Made by a program: the position numbers and the translations under genes. The notes beneath the pieces were generated by a model, which saw only the letters and a program-made list of their open reading frames with translations, did no database searches and was not told where the DNA came from. From the NCBI GenBank assembly GCA_905182995.1, contig CAJJDP010000131.1, forward strand, positions 115,040 to 179,039: DNA of 64,000 bases. The letters are read 5' to 3'. This document shows, piece by piece, positions 50,787-64,000 of the stretch (within the stretch, counting starts at the first letter, position 1; the number at the start of each line of letters is the position of its first letter). Origin of the DNA: Paramecium octaurelia (taxonomy: Eukaryota; Ciliophora; Oligohymenophorea; Peniculida; Parameciidae).

Positions 50787-51239
50787 ATGAATAATAAACT
50801 AACACTATTCGAAGAAGAGAACAATACTATCTCTGAACTTCTTGATTTCGATGATTATGCATTCTCTCAAACTCATCGATACAATTCATATGACATTTCA
50901 AATTAGAAAATTTAGAAATTTTAAATATTCAACCCATAACATTAGGCTACCCTAGGCTTCATCAAATTGGATGGCAAAATTACCTAAGACATTCCTCCAT
51001 AAATAAGCAATAAAACCATACAAAAATAGAAATAGCCTTCAAATAATCCTCCTATATGCCATCTTTGCACTAAATCATTCAAATCACACAAAGCACTTGG
51101 TGGTCATTTGTCAAGAGCTCATCCAAATTAATCAGAAAAATTCAAATCAAGAATCGCAAAAGCAGATGGACGTAAACATGAACTTTTACGAACTAGATAA
51201 CTATAAGCAATAGCATATAGTGACTTAAAACTTTTATGA
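50787..51239 (+). CDS. C2H2 zinc-finger protein with plant-like ALGGH motif
   Basis: 150 residues in one exon from MNNKLTLFEEENNTIS to AYSDLKLL-TGA (453 bases). A single C2H2 finger at about residues 93-117: CHLCTKSFKSHKALGGHLSR followed by AHP. The KALGGH helix is nearly the QALGGH signature of plant EPF-type fingers and is followed by a basic segment (KFKSRIAKADGRKHELLR) that could contact DNA. The N-terminus is acidic. Probably a sequence-specific DNA-binding regulator; target unknown. Confidence 0.8.
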
Positions 51240-51281
51240 TATTAATTTTCAGTTAATTTTAAATAAAAAACTTAAATTTAT

Positions 51282-51457
51282 TCATTATTAATCTTTATTG
51301 ATAATTTATTGCTGTTCCCATAATCCAGCAGATTCCGTAGGCTGATAAACTTCCATTTCATTAATCAAAATCACATCCTCCTTATCAATTCGACCTCCAT
51401 TAACTCAAGTCTCTACTCAGATTCCTTCTATTTCGTTCCCTTCACCCTTTTATGCCA
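51282..51457 (-). pseudogene. Possible remnant or undefined small gene with two in-frame TGA
   Basis: Minus strand from MAQKGEGNEIEGI there is a TGA, then VET, a second TGA, then a coding-like stretch VNGGRIDKEDVILINEMEVY ending QPTESAGLWEQQ. No GT-AG intron removes both TGA codons. It may be a decayed gene, an unrecognised splice, or sequencing error. Confidence 0.35.
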
Positions 51458-51576
51458 TACTTTCTCAGTGATTTATAATATAAATTAAATTGAACTTTAT
51501 TCACTAAGAATTAGCTGTTAATATTTAATTTTTAATTATAAATCTTTATATACTACTAAAATTAATCTGATAATGT

Positions 51577-51901
51577 ATGAAATTAATCAATTAAAACGAG
51601 TAGATTGATTCAGATTCAAATGACACTATTCCACAACAGGAATAATCATAAGCACTCACTCATCCAAATTTTTTGGCATAAATTGCTGCTTAGAATTGTA
51701 TTTTATTCATAATTTACAAGAATCAACTGGAGTATTGTACTTAAATAGAAAAATCAATGTAAATTAGAGATTATTAAACATGAAAAGAGTAAAAATAATA
51801 TGATATTTTATTAGAGAAGAATATCCAAGAAATTATAAAGTAGAAATGAACTACTTAAGCGTATTGTTCAATAAGACCTAAATAATTTATTTGATATATG
51901 A
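51577..51901 (+). CDS. Small uncharacterised protein
   Basis: 97 residues after one 31-nt intron (GTAAATTAGA...AAAAGAG); 325 - 31 = 294 bases. MKLINQNEQIDSDSNDTIPQ start, hydrophobic centre (IAAQNCILFIIYKNQLEYC), basic C-terminal helix (FYQRRISKKLQSRNELLKRI). The hydrophobic stretch is too short and polar to be sure of a membrane helix. Family unknown. Confidence 0.55.
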
Positions 51902-52165
51902 TTGAATGCTGATAGATGTCAGAAGAATGATAATATTAACATATTTAATAGTCATTAAAATAAGTATTACAGCTAATAATAATCTACATATATTGTTTGA
52001 CTATTGTAACTGAGTTTAATATCATTTAAAAAATAAGTAGATTTATTTATTTCCCTCTAAAACACAAAATGAAGTTCCAAAAAATCTTTAATTTCATAAT
52101 ATAAAGTATATTAAATCTAAGGAATATATATATGAAATAAAATTCATTATAAAATTATAACATTA

Positions 52166-53430
52166 ATGTCTAATAGTGATAGTCCCCTATGTTTGACACC
52201 AACAGATAAAAAGAAAGTGAATGTAAAATTAAAGGTTCCTGATGAGCTTTTCAATTATACTCCTTTAGAATCAATTTCAATACCCAAGAATCCCAAAATT
52301 CGCTCCTCATTCTTTAATTTCCTTAATGGAAATATTAATGAAAAAGAATTCGTGAAATTTAAATGCTTCCCCTCTCATTAAGATTAAGGAGTCTAAGTTG
52401 TGACAAAAACAAGAAATAGACATCAAGATTTTACTTTATAATTGAAAAAATAGGCAGCAATTGATAAAGCTAGATAACGATGGCATAAATTAGCAGAAGT
52501 ATTGTTAAATTAATTATGGAGGTGATTCGTTAAAATATTTAGTTACGAAAATAGATGGATACTAATTATTAATCAAAAATTATCAGTAGGATTGAACTGG
52601 GACTCAAAATATAGAATTAATAGGCTCATTAATCTATTATAACAGATGATCTAAAAAATCATCAATTAAGGACTATGACAATTATAAAAGAAAAACAATA
52701 AAAATAGAATCAATCTTGTTTCATCTCACCTAAACATTATCATTTTTCTCTATAGGGATATTTATAAAATCAATCAGATGAATATATATACATTTACCAT
52801 CAAAATCTTCCTAATACTGCTAAATTGACAGATTAACAATATAACCAATTATTATTTACTTATCTAAATAAAAAATAATTATTTGAGTAATTCAAAGAGG
52901 AAACAAAATAAAGGAAAATAATTAGATGGAAGTCTTCAAAGAGCTAAAGTACTTTTTATAATTCAAGTATGAGTTCTAAATCATTCGGATTGAATGTTAA
53001 TAAACCTATGCAAAGACTGTCAAATCCTCTTTATTCCTAATAATAATAACGCTAAAAAGAATATCATTTGATCAATAAGATTAATGAAATTGCTAATCCA
53101 AAAATATCTAGTTGTTTAAAAACTAAAAAATTCTTTAGAAAATAACAAATTCATTCAAAACTTAATGGAGTTGTTAAACATAATAGAATATTATCATTTA
53201 ATTAGGTGGATAAGGAAGAAGATGATGTATTGGATTTATCAAATGCTTCTATAACTGAAGCTTTACTAGATCAATTGTATTTGAGTTCATAAAAGTTATA
53301 AAATAAATTAAAGTAATAACCCTCAGTCCAAAAGAAAGTAAGAGATATCCTCAGATTACAAGAGATGAAAGCCAATACAATTAATGCAAATTATTAAAAA
53401 TTGCATAAGTACTAATAATAACCCTAATGA
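52166..53430 (+). CDS. Basic uncharacterised protein
   Basis: Starts MSNSDSPLCLTPTDKKKVNV and ends LHKYQQQPQ-TGA. Recognisable coding blocks include PDELFNYTPLESISIPKNPK, NINEKEFVKFKCFPSHQDQG, KARQRWHKLAEVLLNQLW and DKEEDDVLDLSNASITEALL. At least two introns are needed (about 52,520 and 52,660); a 21-nt GTGATTCGTT...ATTTAG is one. No known domain. High in Lys, Gln and Ser. Confidence 0.6.
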
Positions 53431-53509
53431 TAATTATGTTTTGTTTTACTCAATTCAACTTTTTCTCTAAATTTATTAATTAAATTAATATAATTTATAA
53501 ATAATCAAA

Positions 53510-54036
53510 TGGATAGCAAAATTAAAATAACCACTTTGGCTAATGAAAATCTATATGTATTAAATTGCTTGAATTCAGGTAGATAAAAGCATAATCCTTG
53601 AATCTCCTATTTTGAAAGAAGCTTATGATAAATCAGAGAATGGTGAAATAATCATTGATTTTCCTTTTGATATTTTGGAAATAGTGTTTGCTTTCTATGA
53701 GAACCATAAACATGAAAAGGAGATAGAAATCTAGGCACCTCTTAACAAATAGTCCAACTTCTAAAATTTTATAGACAAAAAGGATTATCAAATGCTTGAA
53801 AAACTAAGCTTAAATAAATAATAGTAGTTAATCCAAACCTGCAATCATTTACAATACAATTAATTGATGAAAATCACATGTGCATCCTTAGCCAATAAAT
53901 TATAATGTAAGAAATGATTCTAAATATCATAGACATGGACACAGGAGCGATCCGATAAATGTTCAATATTTAATAGGATTAAAGCAAAGAGCAACTAGAA
54001 CGAACTTCTTTAGAAAACAAATGGTTAAAAGAATGA
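53510..54036 (+). CDS. SKP1-like SCF ubiquitin-ligase subunit, with an apparent one-base frame break near the start
   Basis: The SKP1 fold is clear: KITTLANENLYVDKSIILES (POZ strand and helix), IIIDFPFDILEIVFAFYENH, LNKQQQLIQTCNHLQYNQLM, KITCASLANKL, and the C-terminal GAIRQMFNIQQD...ENKWLKE, equivalent to IRKTFNIxND...ENxWCEEK that contacts F-box proteins. Introns of 22 nt (GTATTAAATT...ATTCAG) and 26 nt (GTAAGAAATG...ATCATAG) fit. The remaining 479 bases are one short of 160 codons: the ATG at 53510 is out of frame with the conserved part, and one extra A in the run GCAAATTAAAA (about 53518) would repair it. Possibly a sequencing error. Confidence 0.75.
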
Positions 54037-54099
54037 ATTAGAGTTTATTTTTAAGAAATAAATAAGTATATATATAAATTATTCAAATTCGAATTTAAA

Positions 54100-55264
54100 A
54101 TGCATTATTTTAAAGATCATCCTACAGACAATGAATTAATTGTTAATAATCTTAGATTATTGAATTATGATATCAAAGAAGCAAATACAACTTTTCGATT
54201 AAACATTGAATAGTTAACAATTGAAAATATGAAGGCACATCCTAAATTAACAATCAGTATTATTCACTTCTTTGTATCTAAATTGTATGATGATGACTCA
54301 TTTATCAATTCATTCAAAACTTTGTAATTTATCAAATGAATTATAAAAAGGTACCCTCCTAGAACTTAGATTGAATAATCAGTTTATAAACAGGAAATTG
54401 CTAAATTTTTAAAGAATTCTAATAAAATACCAAAGAACTTTTTAATAACCAAAATTATGATGGATTAAAGAATCTTTATTTTTCTTCGATATATCAGTGA
54501 ATTTGCTTTAAGAGCATAATTCCTAAATTTATTTCCAACTAAATAATTGAAAACCTTTTATTTGGACCCTAAAAGATTGTTGATTGAAGATAGACCCTGT
54601 ATTAACGATTGTAATGATATGTTTATAATATCGAATTATCAATTTGAAAACCTATAGAATCTAAACATACCAATTCAAATAATTAAAATATTGACTGGCC
54701 TAATTGGACATTAAATTTTGCTTTAAGTAAAGAAGTTAAAGAAATTACTGAAATAAAATTGCCTATTCATTGATTCTATCTTGCCTACCATAGATCTAGT
54801 ATCGTCACAACTGAAATCTGAAAGAGACTTTTCTTTAAAATTAATCCAATAGCTCTGTAAATTAATATATCATTTTAGAAATCTGTAAGAATTAGATCTC
54901 TCCGTAATATTTAAGCAAAGAAAGAAAATTAGATCGTAAACCATAATTGGATCAGTCCTATAAAGTATTTAATGGGATTCAAAATATTATAAAGTAATTT
55001 TAAGAATAAAAAATGGACATAAATATGAATTAGATTTAATCCACAATAAGATTAGATAAATTTTGTGAAGAGGATAATTTAAATAAACTACATGAAATTC
55101 ATAACAATAAAATCTCAAATTTAACAAAATAAGTTGAGAAAATAGAAAAAGAAACTTGGGTTAAAGATAGGGGTAATAAGTGTATGTCACAATCTGAAGA
55201 TACTTTAAATAAAATAAAAGAACTTAGAAGATTAGTTCATTCTAAAAAGACAAATAACATTTGA
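54100..55264 (+). CDS. HAUS6-like augmin subunit (N-terminal domain)
   Basis: 365 residues after two introns (27 nt GTAATTTATC...AAAAAG and 40 nt GTAATTTTAA...GAATTAG; 1165 - 67 = 1098 bases). Starts MHYFKDHPTDNELIVNNLRL. The N-terminal region (LNYDIKEANTTFRLNI, IIHFFVSKLYDD, KTLYPPRTQIEQSVYKQEIA, KFLKNSNKIP, FIFLRYISEFALRAQFL) has the order of the HAUS6 N-terminal domain, where a calponin-homology-like fold contacts gamma-tubulin recruiting partners. A coiled C-terminal part follows. Ciliates are not well known for augmin, so the call is tentative; other CH-like cytoskeletal proteins are possible. Confidence 0.42.
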
Positions 55265-55325
55265 TAAGTATTGTTTTGAATAATAATTAAATTTATTAAG
55301 GCTCAACTAACAATTAAACAAGATT

Positions 55326-57061
<1,736 letters not shown>

Positions 57062-57212
57062 ATTCAATTTATAATATATAATTTTTAATAATCAAATATT
57101 ATCTCTCATTAATTTACTAATATCTTATTCCATTCTCAAATCGTATTTCTATTCTCTTTTTAAATCAAATAAAGAAAGTTTAGCTGAATTGTTAATTATT
57201 GTTTCTTACTTT

Positions 57213-60200
57213 TCATCTTTCTACCTTTATGGTTAAGGATCTGTTTTATAAATGAATATAATTACTTAAATGTTTAGGATCTGCTTATTTAATTTATTCA
57301 TCGTTTTTCATCCTACTAATTTTCAACTTTTACTTTTGACTAGTGTATTCCAAAAAGAACCTTTCTGATTATAAACATTTCGAACATATCTAATGATCTT
57401 TCTATTTACATTCGACATGAATAAAATGACCACACAAATACTTGTATCCTCTATTCTCAATTTACTCATTGCAAATATCACAATAATTCAAAGTAAAATA
57501 TCCTTGGAGGTGAGATCTCAAAAAGTTCTGTGATTCCAAATTAAAAAAGCGTTAAATTATAAATTTTGCATTTTAAATGAAATAGTGTTGATAAGAGAAA
57601 GTATTAACCATCTTAATAAAGTTCCCCTTATATTCCTTAATATTAATGCTGCTATATTTAGTACCTAATTGTTATGCAAACAAATCTAAAGGAGCGTGTG
57701 TAGATATATCCTATTATGTTATAAATTATTACTTCAAATAATTGTCCAATTTTTTTCACCAAAATTTTATTCAATTTAACTTCTGCAATCTGATTATTTA
57801 ACTCGATTAAATTATCTAGAAAGTAATACCAACTCTTTTCTGGATTATCTGAGTGATATTAACATATTTCTTAAATCTCGTTCATTTTTTTTTCTATTTC
57901 ATCATACTCACATTATTCAATATTATCAACATTTCTCTATTTATCAACCACTTTGGATATTAAATTTTTTAAAAGCATAATCTACAATTGCACTGCATCT
58001 CCAATGAATCCTAATCTACAGTATACATAAGCAGATGATTCAATATTCTAAAATTTCTTACAAATTTCCAACACCTCTTCCAAAGGGTAATGAATTTTCT
58101 GCAATTATATTAATACTCTTTCTGGTTCCAACTCACACAAAAGCTAAGAATATTATAACAAATAATGAAAATACCTCAATATGCTTCACCAAAAGGATAT
58201 TACTCAGACCAAATTCAGAATTTATATCCTTGTTAATTACTGTTTCAATGTACTTTAATTGTAACTTCTTATTCTGGCCCAATTTCTCTATTACTTAGAG
58301 TTCATTATCTTTTTAAAATTAACAGATCAATTCTCTAGTTCTTTGGATGTCTAAATTTAGTAGATCTTACACTTTTGAAACAATTATCCCGTTTAGCTAT
58401 GCATAAGCTTCTTTGCCATGCTTTAATAGAAAATAATCTATACCATCAATATTAAAGTATCATATAAATATTTGAATACTTACTTTTGTACTAAAATATT
58501 ATTTGATCGCAAATAGATAGATACAGGTGTTTGATATTCTCCTAGATAATAGTAGAGGTAAGCTTAAATTAAAGGTATTTATTTTAAATCTGTAAATCCA
58601 TTTAGTATTTCTATCTACTCTTTATGTTTTGGTGTTTAAATTTTATTAACTAGAATATCAACCAACTTAAGCATCAATCTTTGCTGAAAATACTCAATAA
58701 TCTCTGAATGACTTTGGTGTTGTTCTAATTAAGCTAATTCATGTTTGTCTATCACTTCCGCATATGATCTATAATCGATATAGAACAGGAAGGACTTATT
58801 AAATGTGCAAAACATAAGAATATCCATCATTATATCAAATTCAACTTCAAATTTCAAAATAAAGATCACCTTGATTATAAAGAATGAATAGGCAGTTTAA
58901 ACATCATAGTTTTCATATCCACTTATATCATTAAACTATTATTAAACTTCGAATTCTTATTATTAAAACTTCCAACGATATGTAGGATTCATAAACATTT
59001 TCATTACTTTTTAAATCACATTCCTTTAATATATCAAATTTATACAAATTTTTGGAATGCTCTAAATCAATTTAATATAATTTTGTAGTTGACATTATTT
59101 AATAAATTATATAAAACGCCCCATAGGGATCTACCCATATCATTCTTCTTAAATTATTCTCTTCAAAAATCCATACAATCATCATATCAATTGTACTCTA
59201 AATAAATGTTAAAATTGACTTACTTTCAAAGTAACGATAGGTATTTGTTAACCATCCTACAATTTGCCCTAGAGTATATATTCTATAAATGAAATCACTT
59301 TCCTAACACTTATGATTTCTTCTTCAAAGTTTTCTAATTATGATTGCTTTATGCTATAGTTCCATATTTAAAACAATGGGGTTAAAAATTCATTCTTTGC
59401 TGAATGAGTACATAAATAAATCATAGGAAAAAATAATTAGCTCTCTAAACAAGCTTATAAATAAATTGAGTAATTCACTCTATTTAGATCTAATTAATTG
59501 AGGAGCAAGAATATCTTAGCTTTCTATCCTTTCAACAAAGAAATAAGCTTTAACAATATTTCATCTGGAATAAATTTGAACTATTTATTTATAATAAAGG
59601 ATTCGACGATACTCAAAAAGAATTTTGACTCATCATTCAATGTTTTTGAAAGCAAATCACAAATAGAACTTAAGTATTGTTCAGCTCCAATATCAAGTAT
59701 GAATTTAACCAAGGATATTCCTCTTTTCTATGCTTCTTCATTTTTGCCACTAATGAGCAATTTGGCTATCTGCTTGCTATACAAATCGATGATCTATTAC
59801 ACAAATAAAAGTAACTTTTATCTATCAAATTCCATAAACACCTTTTTATGTATGCATAATATCAACTAAAAACACAATAAAAATTGTTAATTTTCCATAA
59901 AGTGCCTTATTTTATCTTCAAATTTATAGTATTTCAATACTGTAACATTTTGACTTGTTAAAATGTATATTTCTTAGAGGATTTCATTGTTTGATATACA
60001 TACATTAAATTAACTCTCATATTTATTATCTTTCCAATACATAAGCGGCAAGGGTTCAAACTATTACATTTACATAATTTTTTAAGTCTTATAATTAGTA
60101 AAGTTGCTTGTATACACTGCTCCCTTTTCAGTTAATAACAATACTAAATCATTATAAATAGAATTCATATATATAAACTAATAATTGATGAAAATTTTAC

Positions 60201-61232
60201 ATTAGCAGGCATCTTGATTTCTTTCAATAACTTAAAATTTGCTCTAATTTTACCTTCCACATATTCGGATCCTTAAAATATAAAAGATTTCGTTTAATTG
60301 GTCCAAGAAATTCCTAATACTAATCTATCTTTATCTTCAAGTTTAAGAATATCCCATTCTAAAACACATTAATTATTTTCAGGGGCATCATTTTAGAAAT
60401 CTGCCAGTATAGTGAATTGAGTGACATTAGAATCTTGAATCCTCAGGACCCAACATTTGTATCCATTACCTAAAGCAACAATAGTATATTCAGGAAAATT
60501 AAATAAGGGTTTGCATTTAAAAGGAATAGACCTAATAATGGACATTGGTTGCGATTTTATAATGAATTGGGAGTCCAAATCATAAAATATTCTTCCTTTA
60601 GCACATCTAGTAATGAAGCAATTGCCTTATTCATCACCTGAAACAAATGTGTTTTCATTAACATACCCAAGCGAAACTATTCTTATCTGGTGTACTTTGA
60701 CCCATTTCAAATGTTTCATATTAATCAAATCATATATACCAATTACTCCATTATCAAAGCCAACAGCAAGTTGTGATTATGATAAATTAAAACTTAATTA
60801 ATTTACACTACCATGTTCTGTTTAACATATTTCTGCAGCATAAAGCAATTGACTTTTCATTTCTATATATTATTTATTTGGAGGATCAGCCCCAATATAA
60901 AAATTAAGAACTGCTCCCAAATTACTTCCTACTGCCAGATATTAGCCTCGAGATATCAAGCATCTTATTCTGCCAAATTTTCTTAAGATTGTAGCATTTT
61001 AAAACAAAGCTTCATTAAGTGCTTCAGGATTAAAGCATTTAAAGATCTCTGCTTATTCAATTTACAGATTTGTATCAATTGTGTATTCATTTTCTATTTG
61101 CACCTAATCAAATTACTCATCTATTTTGTCTTGTAAATCGGCTTTTATTAAAGGCAGTTGATATGTGTTTCTTTTAAAACATGCAATTAAATTTGGATAT
61201 TCCTGTTTGTATTAATTTTCTAAGCTTTTCAT
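57213..61232 (-). CDS. VPS8-like CORVET tethering subunit (WD40, helical solenoid, C-terminal RING)
   Basis: Minus strand from MKSLENQYKQEYPNLIACF to VER-TGA at 57213, with several short introns; about 1270 residues, close to VPS8. N-terminal beta-propeller: YLAVGSNLGAVLNFY, QLAVGFDNGVIGIYDL, TFVSGDEQGNCFIT. Central clathrin-heavy-chain-like helical repeats: FIPDEILLKLISLLKGQKAK, NYSIYLQACLESQLFFPMIY, LCTHSAKNEFLTPLFQIW (VPS8: VVLMCWENRLYDAMVYVYNRGMNEFISPM at the same place). C-terminal RING: CDICNEQ, YLCGHFIHVEC, CSKC. VPS8 joins Rab5 membranes to the CORVET core for endosome fusion; ciliates use VPS8 paralogs also in secretory-organelle formation. Open plus-strand frames at 58.0 and 59.5 kb are shadows. 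Confidence 0.85.
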
Positions 61233-62464
61233 TCAAAATATATCTCTAATATTATTAAAAAATATAATCATTGTATTATATTAAATATTAATGCTGAGAG
61301 TATTTCAAGAATAGATCGCTTATATCAAATATTCTTATTGAAATATACATTAAATACAATTAAGAATTTACTTAAAGATTTACAAAGCACTCAAATCTTA
61401 AATAATACATTTATGAAGAAAACTTTAAAAAAGAAGTGTAAACAACAGTTATAAAAACCATTAAAATAGAAATCTATTATTTATCTAATTCAATCATCGT
61501 AAAAGTTTTAAAGAGAATGTATTATGATAATGATAACACAAATTTACAAACATTTCGTTAAATTTGATTATTCCTAAACTTGGGTGGTAGAGAACATAAA
61601 GAAGCAAACTCTTAAGGGTGAACTTAAGGAAGCAATCCTTAAAATCACCATATACATTATTATTAAGCCTCTCTAATAGGGAGAGAGGAGATAACCTCGT
61701 CAAACTTAATTGTGATAGAGAAACAACAAAAACATAACATGGAGGATCATATATCTATCATACCAAGAAAATAAAGAATAAAGATAATCGAAAAAGCTCA
61801 ATTTGAGACCTTTTTTAGGAACTTATATGACAGTTTACAAAATATTGTTTCGAATAAATGAATGAAATAGGGTAGATATGCAAGATTTTTTTTCATTGAT
61901 ACTTTAGTAGAGAAGGGATGATTTATCTTTTGTAATGATTCTGAAATATATTATTGAAATATGAAATTTGATATTATCTATTGAGTTTTAAATTTTTAGT
62001 TTTTCTGAAGATTAAGATAGTTGGGTATAAAAACTTAATCATAATATTAATCAAGAACTTATTTCATAATCAATGACGCTTCTTTAATTGTAAACATAAA
62101 AGCCTTAAGAAAAATGCTTTTTTGTTACATGCTTGATAGTCTCAATTTATCCTAGAAATTCTTAATTAATATTTTTATAATTAAACAAACAGTAATTAAA
62201 CAACGGAAACATAATCACTTAAATCGATTCAAACACTCTCAACTTAGCAATAGAACCTAAATTGTTAAATCAATATCTTTACTTTTTACTGATAGTTTGT
62301 TATATCTATGTTGAATTGATTCATATTTACAGATTTTTAAACTAATTTAATCCCTAGGTTGAGATTATGAAAAAAAATATTAAAAATGAAAAATAGTTAG
62401 AATATTTAAAGAATGATTGATTAATAATATTACTTGAAAAAATTAACCATAAACATATATAGAA
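61233..62464. other. AT-rich region with a possible undefined small gene
   Basis: Plus-strand stretches between about 61,300 and 61,720 look coding in changing frames (RIDRLYQIFLLKYTLNTIKN, then TQIYKHFVKFDYSQTW and VVENIKKQTLKGELKEAIL), and an ATG at 61292 is present. I could not build a consistent spliced gene. The remainder to 62464 shows nothing. Confidence 0.35.
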
Positions 62465-63101
62465 TCAAGCACATCCTAAAAATCGAAGTAACCAATTTTT
62501 TTCTGGTTTAAATATGTTTAGAGTTATTTCTTTTGATTTTGAAGGTTTTGTTGGACTTTGATAGTGTGAAAGGTCATAGGTTGATTTTCTGATTGATTTT
62601 CTTACATTTTTTTCTTAATATGTTACATGAACTAATGAAAATATGAAATTTCCTGTTTCTTCAAGTCTTAAGTTTGTTTAATATGAGGGAAAATCCATTT
62701 TAGGATGTCCATTTTTCTTAGCAACATAAATGTCATAGTTATTTGGATTCTAATCTACTGGGTTGGGTTTTGGTACAAGTTTAAGGGCTCTAGAAGTAGC
62801 TTCTAACAATTCAATATGAAATGGTAGATCTAAATGAACAAGTATGACATCTTGTTCATTAGGTATAAAAAATTTATATGATTTCTTTAATTATGAAAGT
62901 GCTTCTTTTAAAGGACTAATAAGTTACTTTTTCACTTTTTATCCTGAAGTTTTAGTGCTATAGATGCTTAGATGTACTTTTCAATGTATTAAGAGTTAGT
63001 TTGTTTATCTTCTACCTTATTATCAAATTATTTTTAAATTTAAGAATAATTGAGAACCTAAATTTTTTAGCTGCTTTTTTGCCTGTATCTGTTTGTGACA
63101 T
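62465..63101 (-). CDS. Possible Sin1/CRIM-like (TORC2 subunit) protein
   Basis: Begins MSQTDTGKKAAKKF at 63101; introns are needed between 62,900 and 63,060. The clearest exon reads NEQDVILVHLDLPFHIELLE, ATSRALKLVPKPN, NNYDIYVAKKNGHPKMDFPS, LRLEETGNFIFSLVHV. This resembles the CRIM domain of Sin1/SAPK-interacting proteins, where 'Y-LR-AEDDG-PDEDFP-LD---I-K---FAL' ends the domain. The C-terminus is basic and ends FLGCA-TGA. CRIM recruits AGC kinases to TORC2; an AGC-type kinase (STK32-like) is encoded at the other end of the window, but no link is implied. Confidence 0.42.
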
Positions 63102-64000
63102 TTATTTTAGAGTGGTATTAAAATATATATATTTATTTTTAAGATAATTTATTTTAAGATTTGGGTGCAAATCCAAATTAAATATTATGTCATGATAGCA
63201 TGAATTTATTTATTTAATACTCAATTTTATCAATTTGTATTCTTAAAGATTGTAAACTTTTTCAGAAAAATTGAATAGTGTAGCAAACTTTGATTTTGAG
63301 AGTATTCAAAATAATACAAAACAGAATTATTTCTAAAGGATAGTATCAAATTAGTTTGAAATTTTCATGAGGAACATCTATTTGTTTTGGTGTATCATAA
63401 TCGGTTTCCACCTTATTCTTTATATATTAGAATTTTCTATTGCAAGGTCTTTAATTATTCTATTCTTTCATGCTTCAAAGAATCATTATCCTTGATTAAA
63501 TTCTTTTTTTAAACCTCAATTGCATATACTAAAAATACCTTGTATCCTAATATGTACTTTGCTTTGAATTTATACTTGAATAATAAGGTTATTAATATTC
63601 AAATATTTAACTTTGTATAAATTAAGAATTAATATCTAAACAAGACTTGAAAATCATTTAATAAATAAAATGATTACATATTTTCAATAAAGAATATGTC
63701 ATATTTGGGTTTCTGGGTTTTTCTAAATTAAGCTAAAACTGTTTACATTTCATATTTTGTATGATTTAGGAGGAATTGAGATAGAAAAATAAATAGATAA
63801 TATTCTTAAAAATAAGTGAAAATAATTTCCTTCATATGTATTTAAATTCAATATATTAATATATTTTAAAAATAATTAAGTTTATTTGCTCAAAATCAAT
63901 CAAATTTTTCATCATCCTATGGGTTCATAACTTGCCATCTATGTATAATATGATATGAAGAGAAGTAAAATTATATCTGTACAGTAAATTTATTTAATAT
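63102..64000. other. AT-rich region, possible fragment of a gene
   Basis: Mostly TA-rich with stops in all frames. A minus-strand stretch at 63,395-63,560 reads FKAKYILGYKVFLVYAIEVQ and DNDSLKHERIEQLKTLQQKI before TGA at 63395-63397; with an ATG at 63657 in another frame it might be a short two-exon gene. Nothing else is seen up to the window end. Confidence 0.35.

Noticed and set aside
58035..58298. Plus-strand open frame of 87 codons
   Set aside because: Also antisense of the VPS8-like gene; no independent support.
59498..59869. Plus-strand open frame of 123 codons
   Set aside because: Antisense of the helical-repeat region of the VPS8-like gene, which aligns block by block with VPS8.

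Overview
The window is macronuclear-type DNA of a ciliate, almost certainly a Paramecium (P. tetraurelia or a close relative). The evidence is internal: every recognisable protein reads through TAA and TAG as glutamine and ends only at TGA; genes are split by tiny AT-rich introns, mostly 22-31 nt and typically 25 nt, starting GTA and ending TAG or AAG; spacing between genes is often only tens of bases; and the DNA is very AT-rich. A standard-code translation breaks nearly all genes into pieces, so the coordinates here come from re-reading the sequence with the ciliate code and splicing introns by eye. For many genes the spliced length is an exact multiple of three, and I say so where I checked. 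No rRNA, tRNA, CRISPR or prokaryotic feature was seen.

Layout. 1-16 kb: STK32-like kinase (cut by the left edge), Ca-dependent kinase, NC2-alpha/DRAP1 histone-fold protein, long LRR+IQ protein, an AT-rich gap, Enhancer-of-polycomb (NuA4 subunit), ribosomal protein uS8 (S15A), a short protein that looks like an isolated dynein stalk, an EF-hand protein and a glycosylated type I membrane protein. 16.1-20.9 kb: a tandem alpha-tubulin locus holding one complete and two partial alpha-tubulin copies, a strongly divergent tubulin paralog and its decayed relic; single N bases mark unresolved joins. 21-24 kb: two unrecognised genes. 23.9-32.5 kb: a very large guanylyl cyclase with an N-terminal P4-ATPase-like half, whose assembly contains an apparently exact 1381-bp tandem duplication across an N.

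32.5-64 kb: SAM-domain, ankyrin, RING-CH+FHA, CaMKK-like kinase, alveolin-like cortical protein, RNA-binding-like protein, coiled-coil proteins, PKA regulatory subunit, F-box protein, cystatin-like secreted protein, SAPS-domain phosphatase regulator, C2H2 zinc finger with an ALGGH motif, SKP1-like protein, HAUS6-like augmin subunit, ULK-type kinase, VPS8 (CORVET) and a possible Sin1/CRIM (TORC2) protein.

These are ordinary nuclear genes in no functional cluster, although several themes recur: signalling by cGMP, cAMP, Ca2+ and kinases (cyclase, PKA-R, CaMKK, CDPK, STK32, ULK), microtubules and cortex (tubulins, dynein stalk, augmin, alveolin), and ubiquitin ligases (SKP1, F-box, RING-CH). The most unusual items are the tubulin array with its degenerate paralog, the cyclase whose ATPase half seems to have lost its catalytic motifs, the stand-alone dynein stalk, and a probable GC-AG intron in the EPL1 gene.
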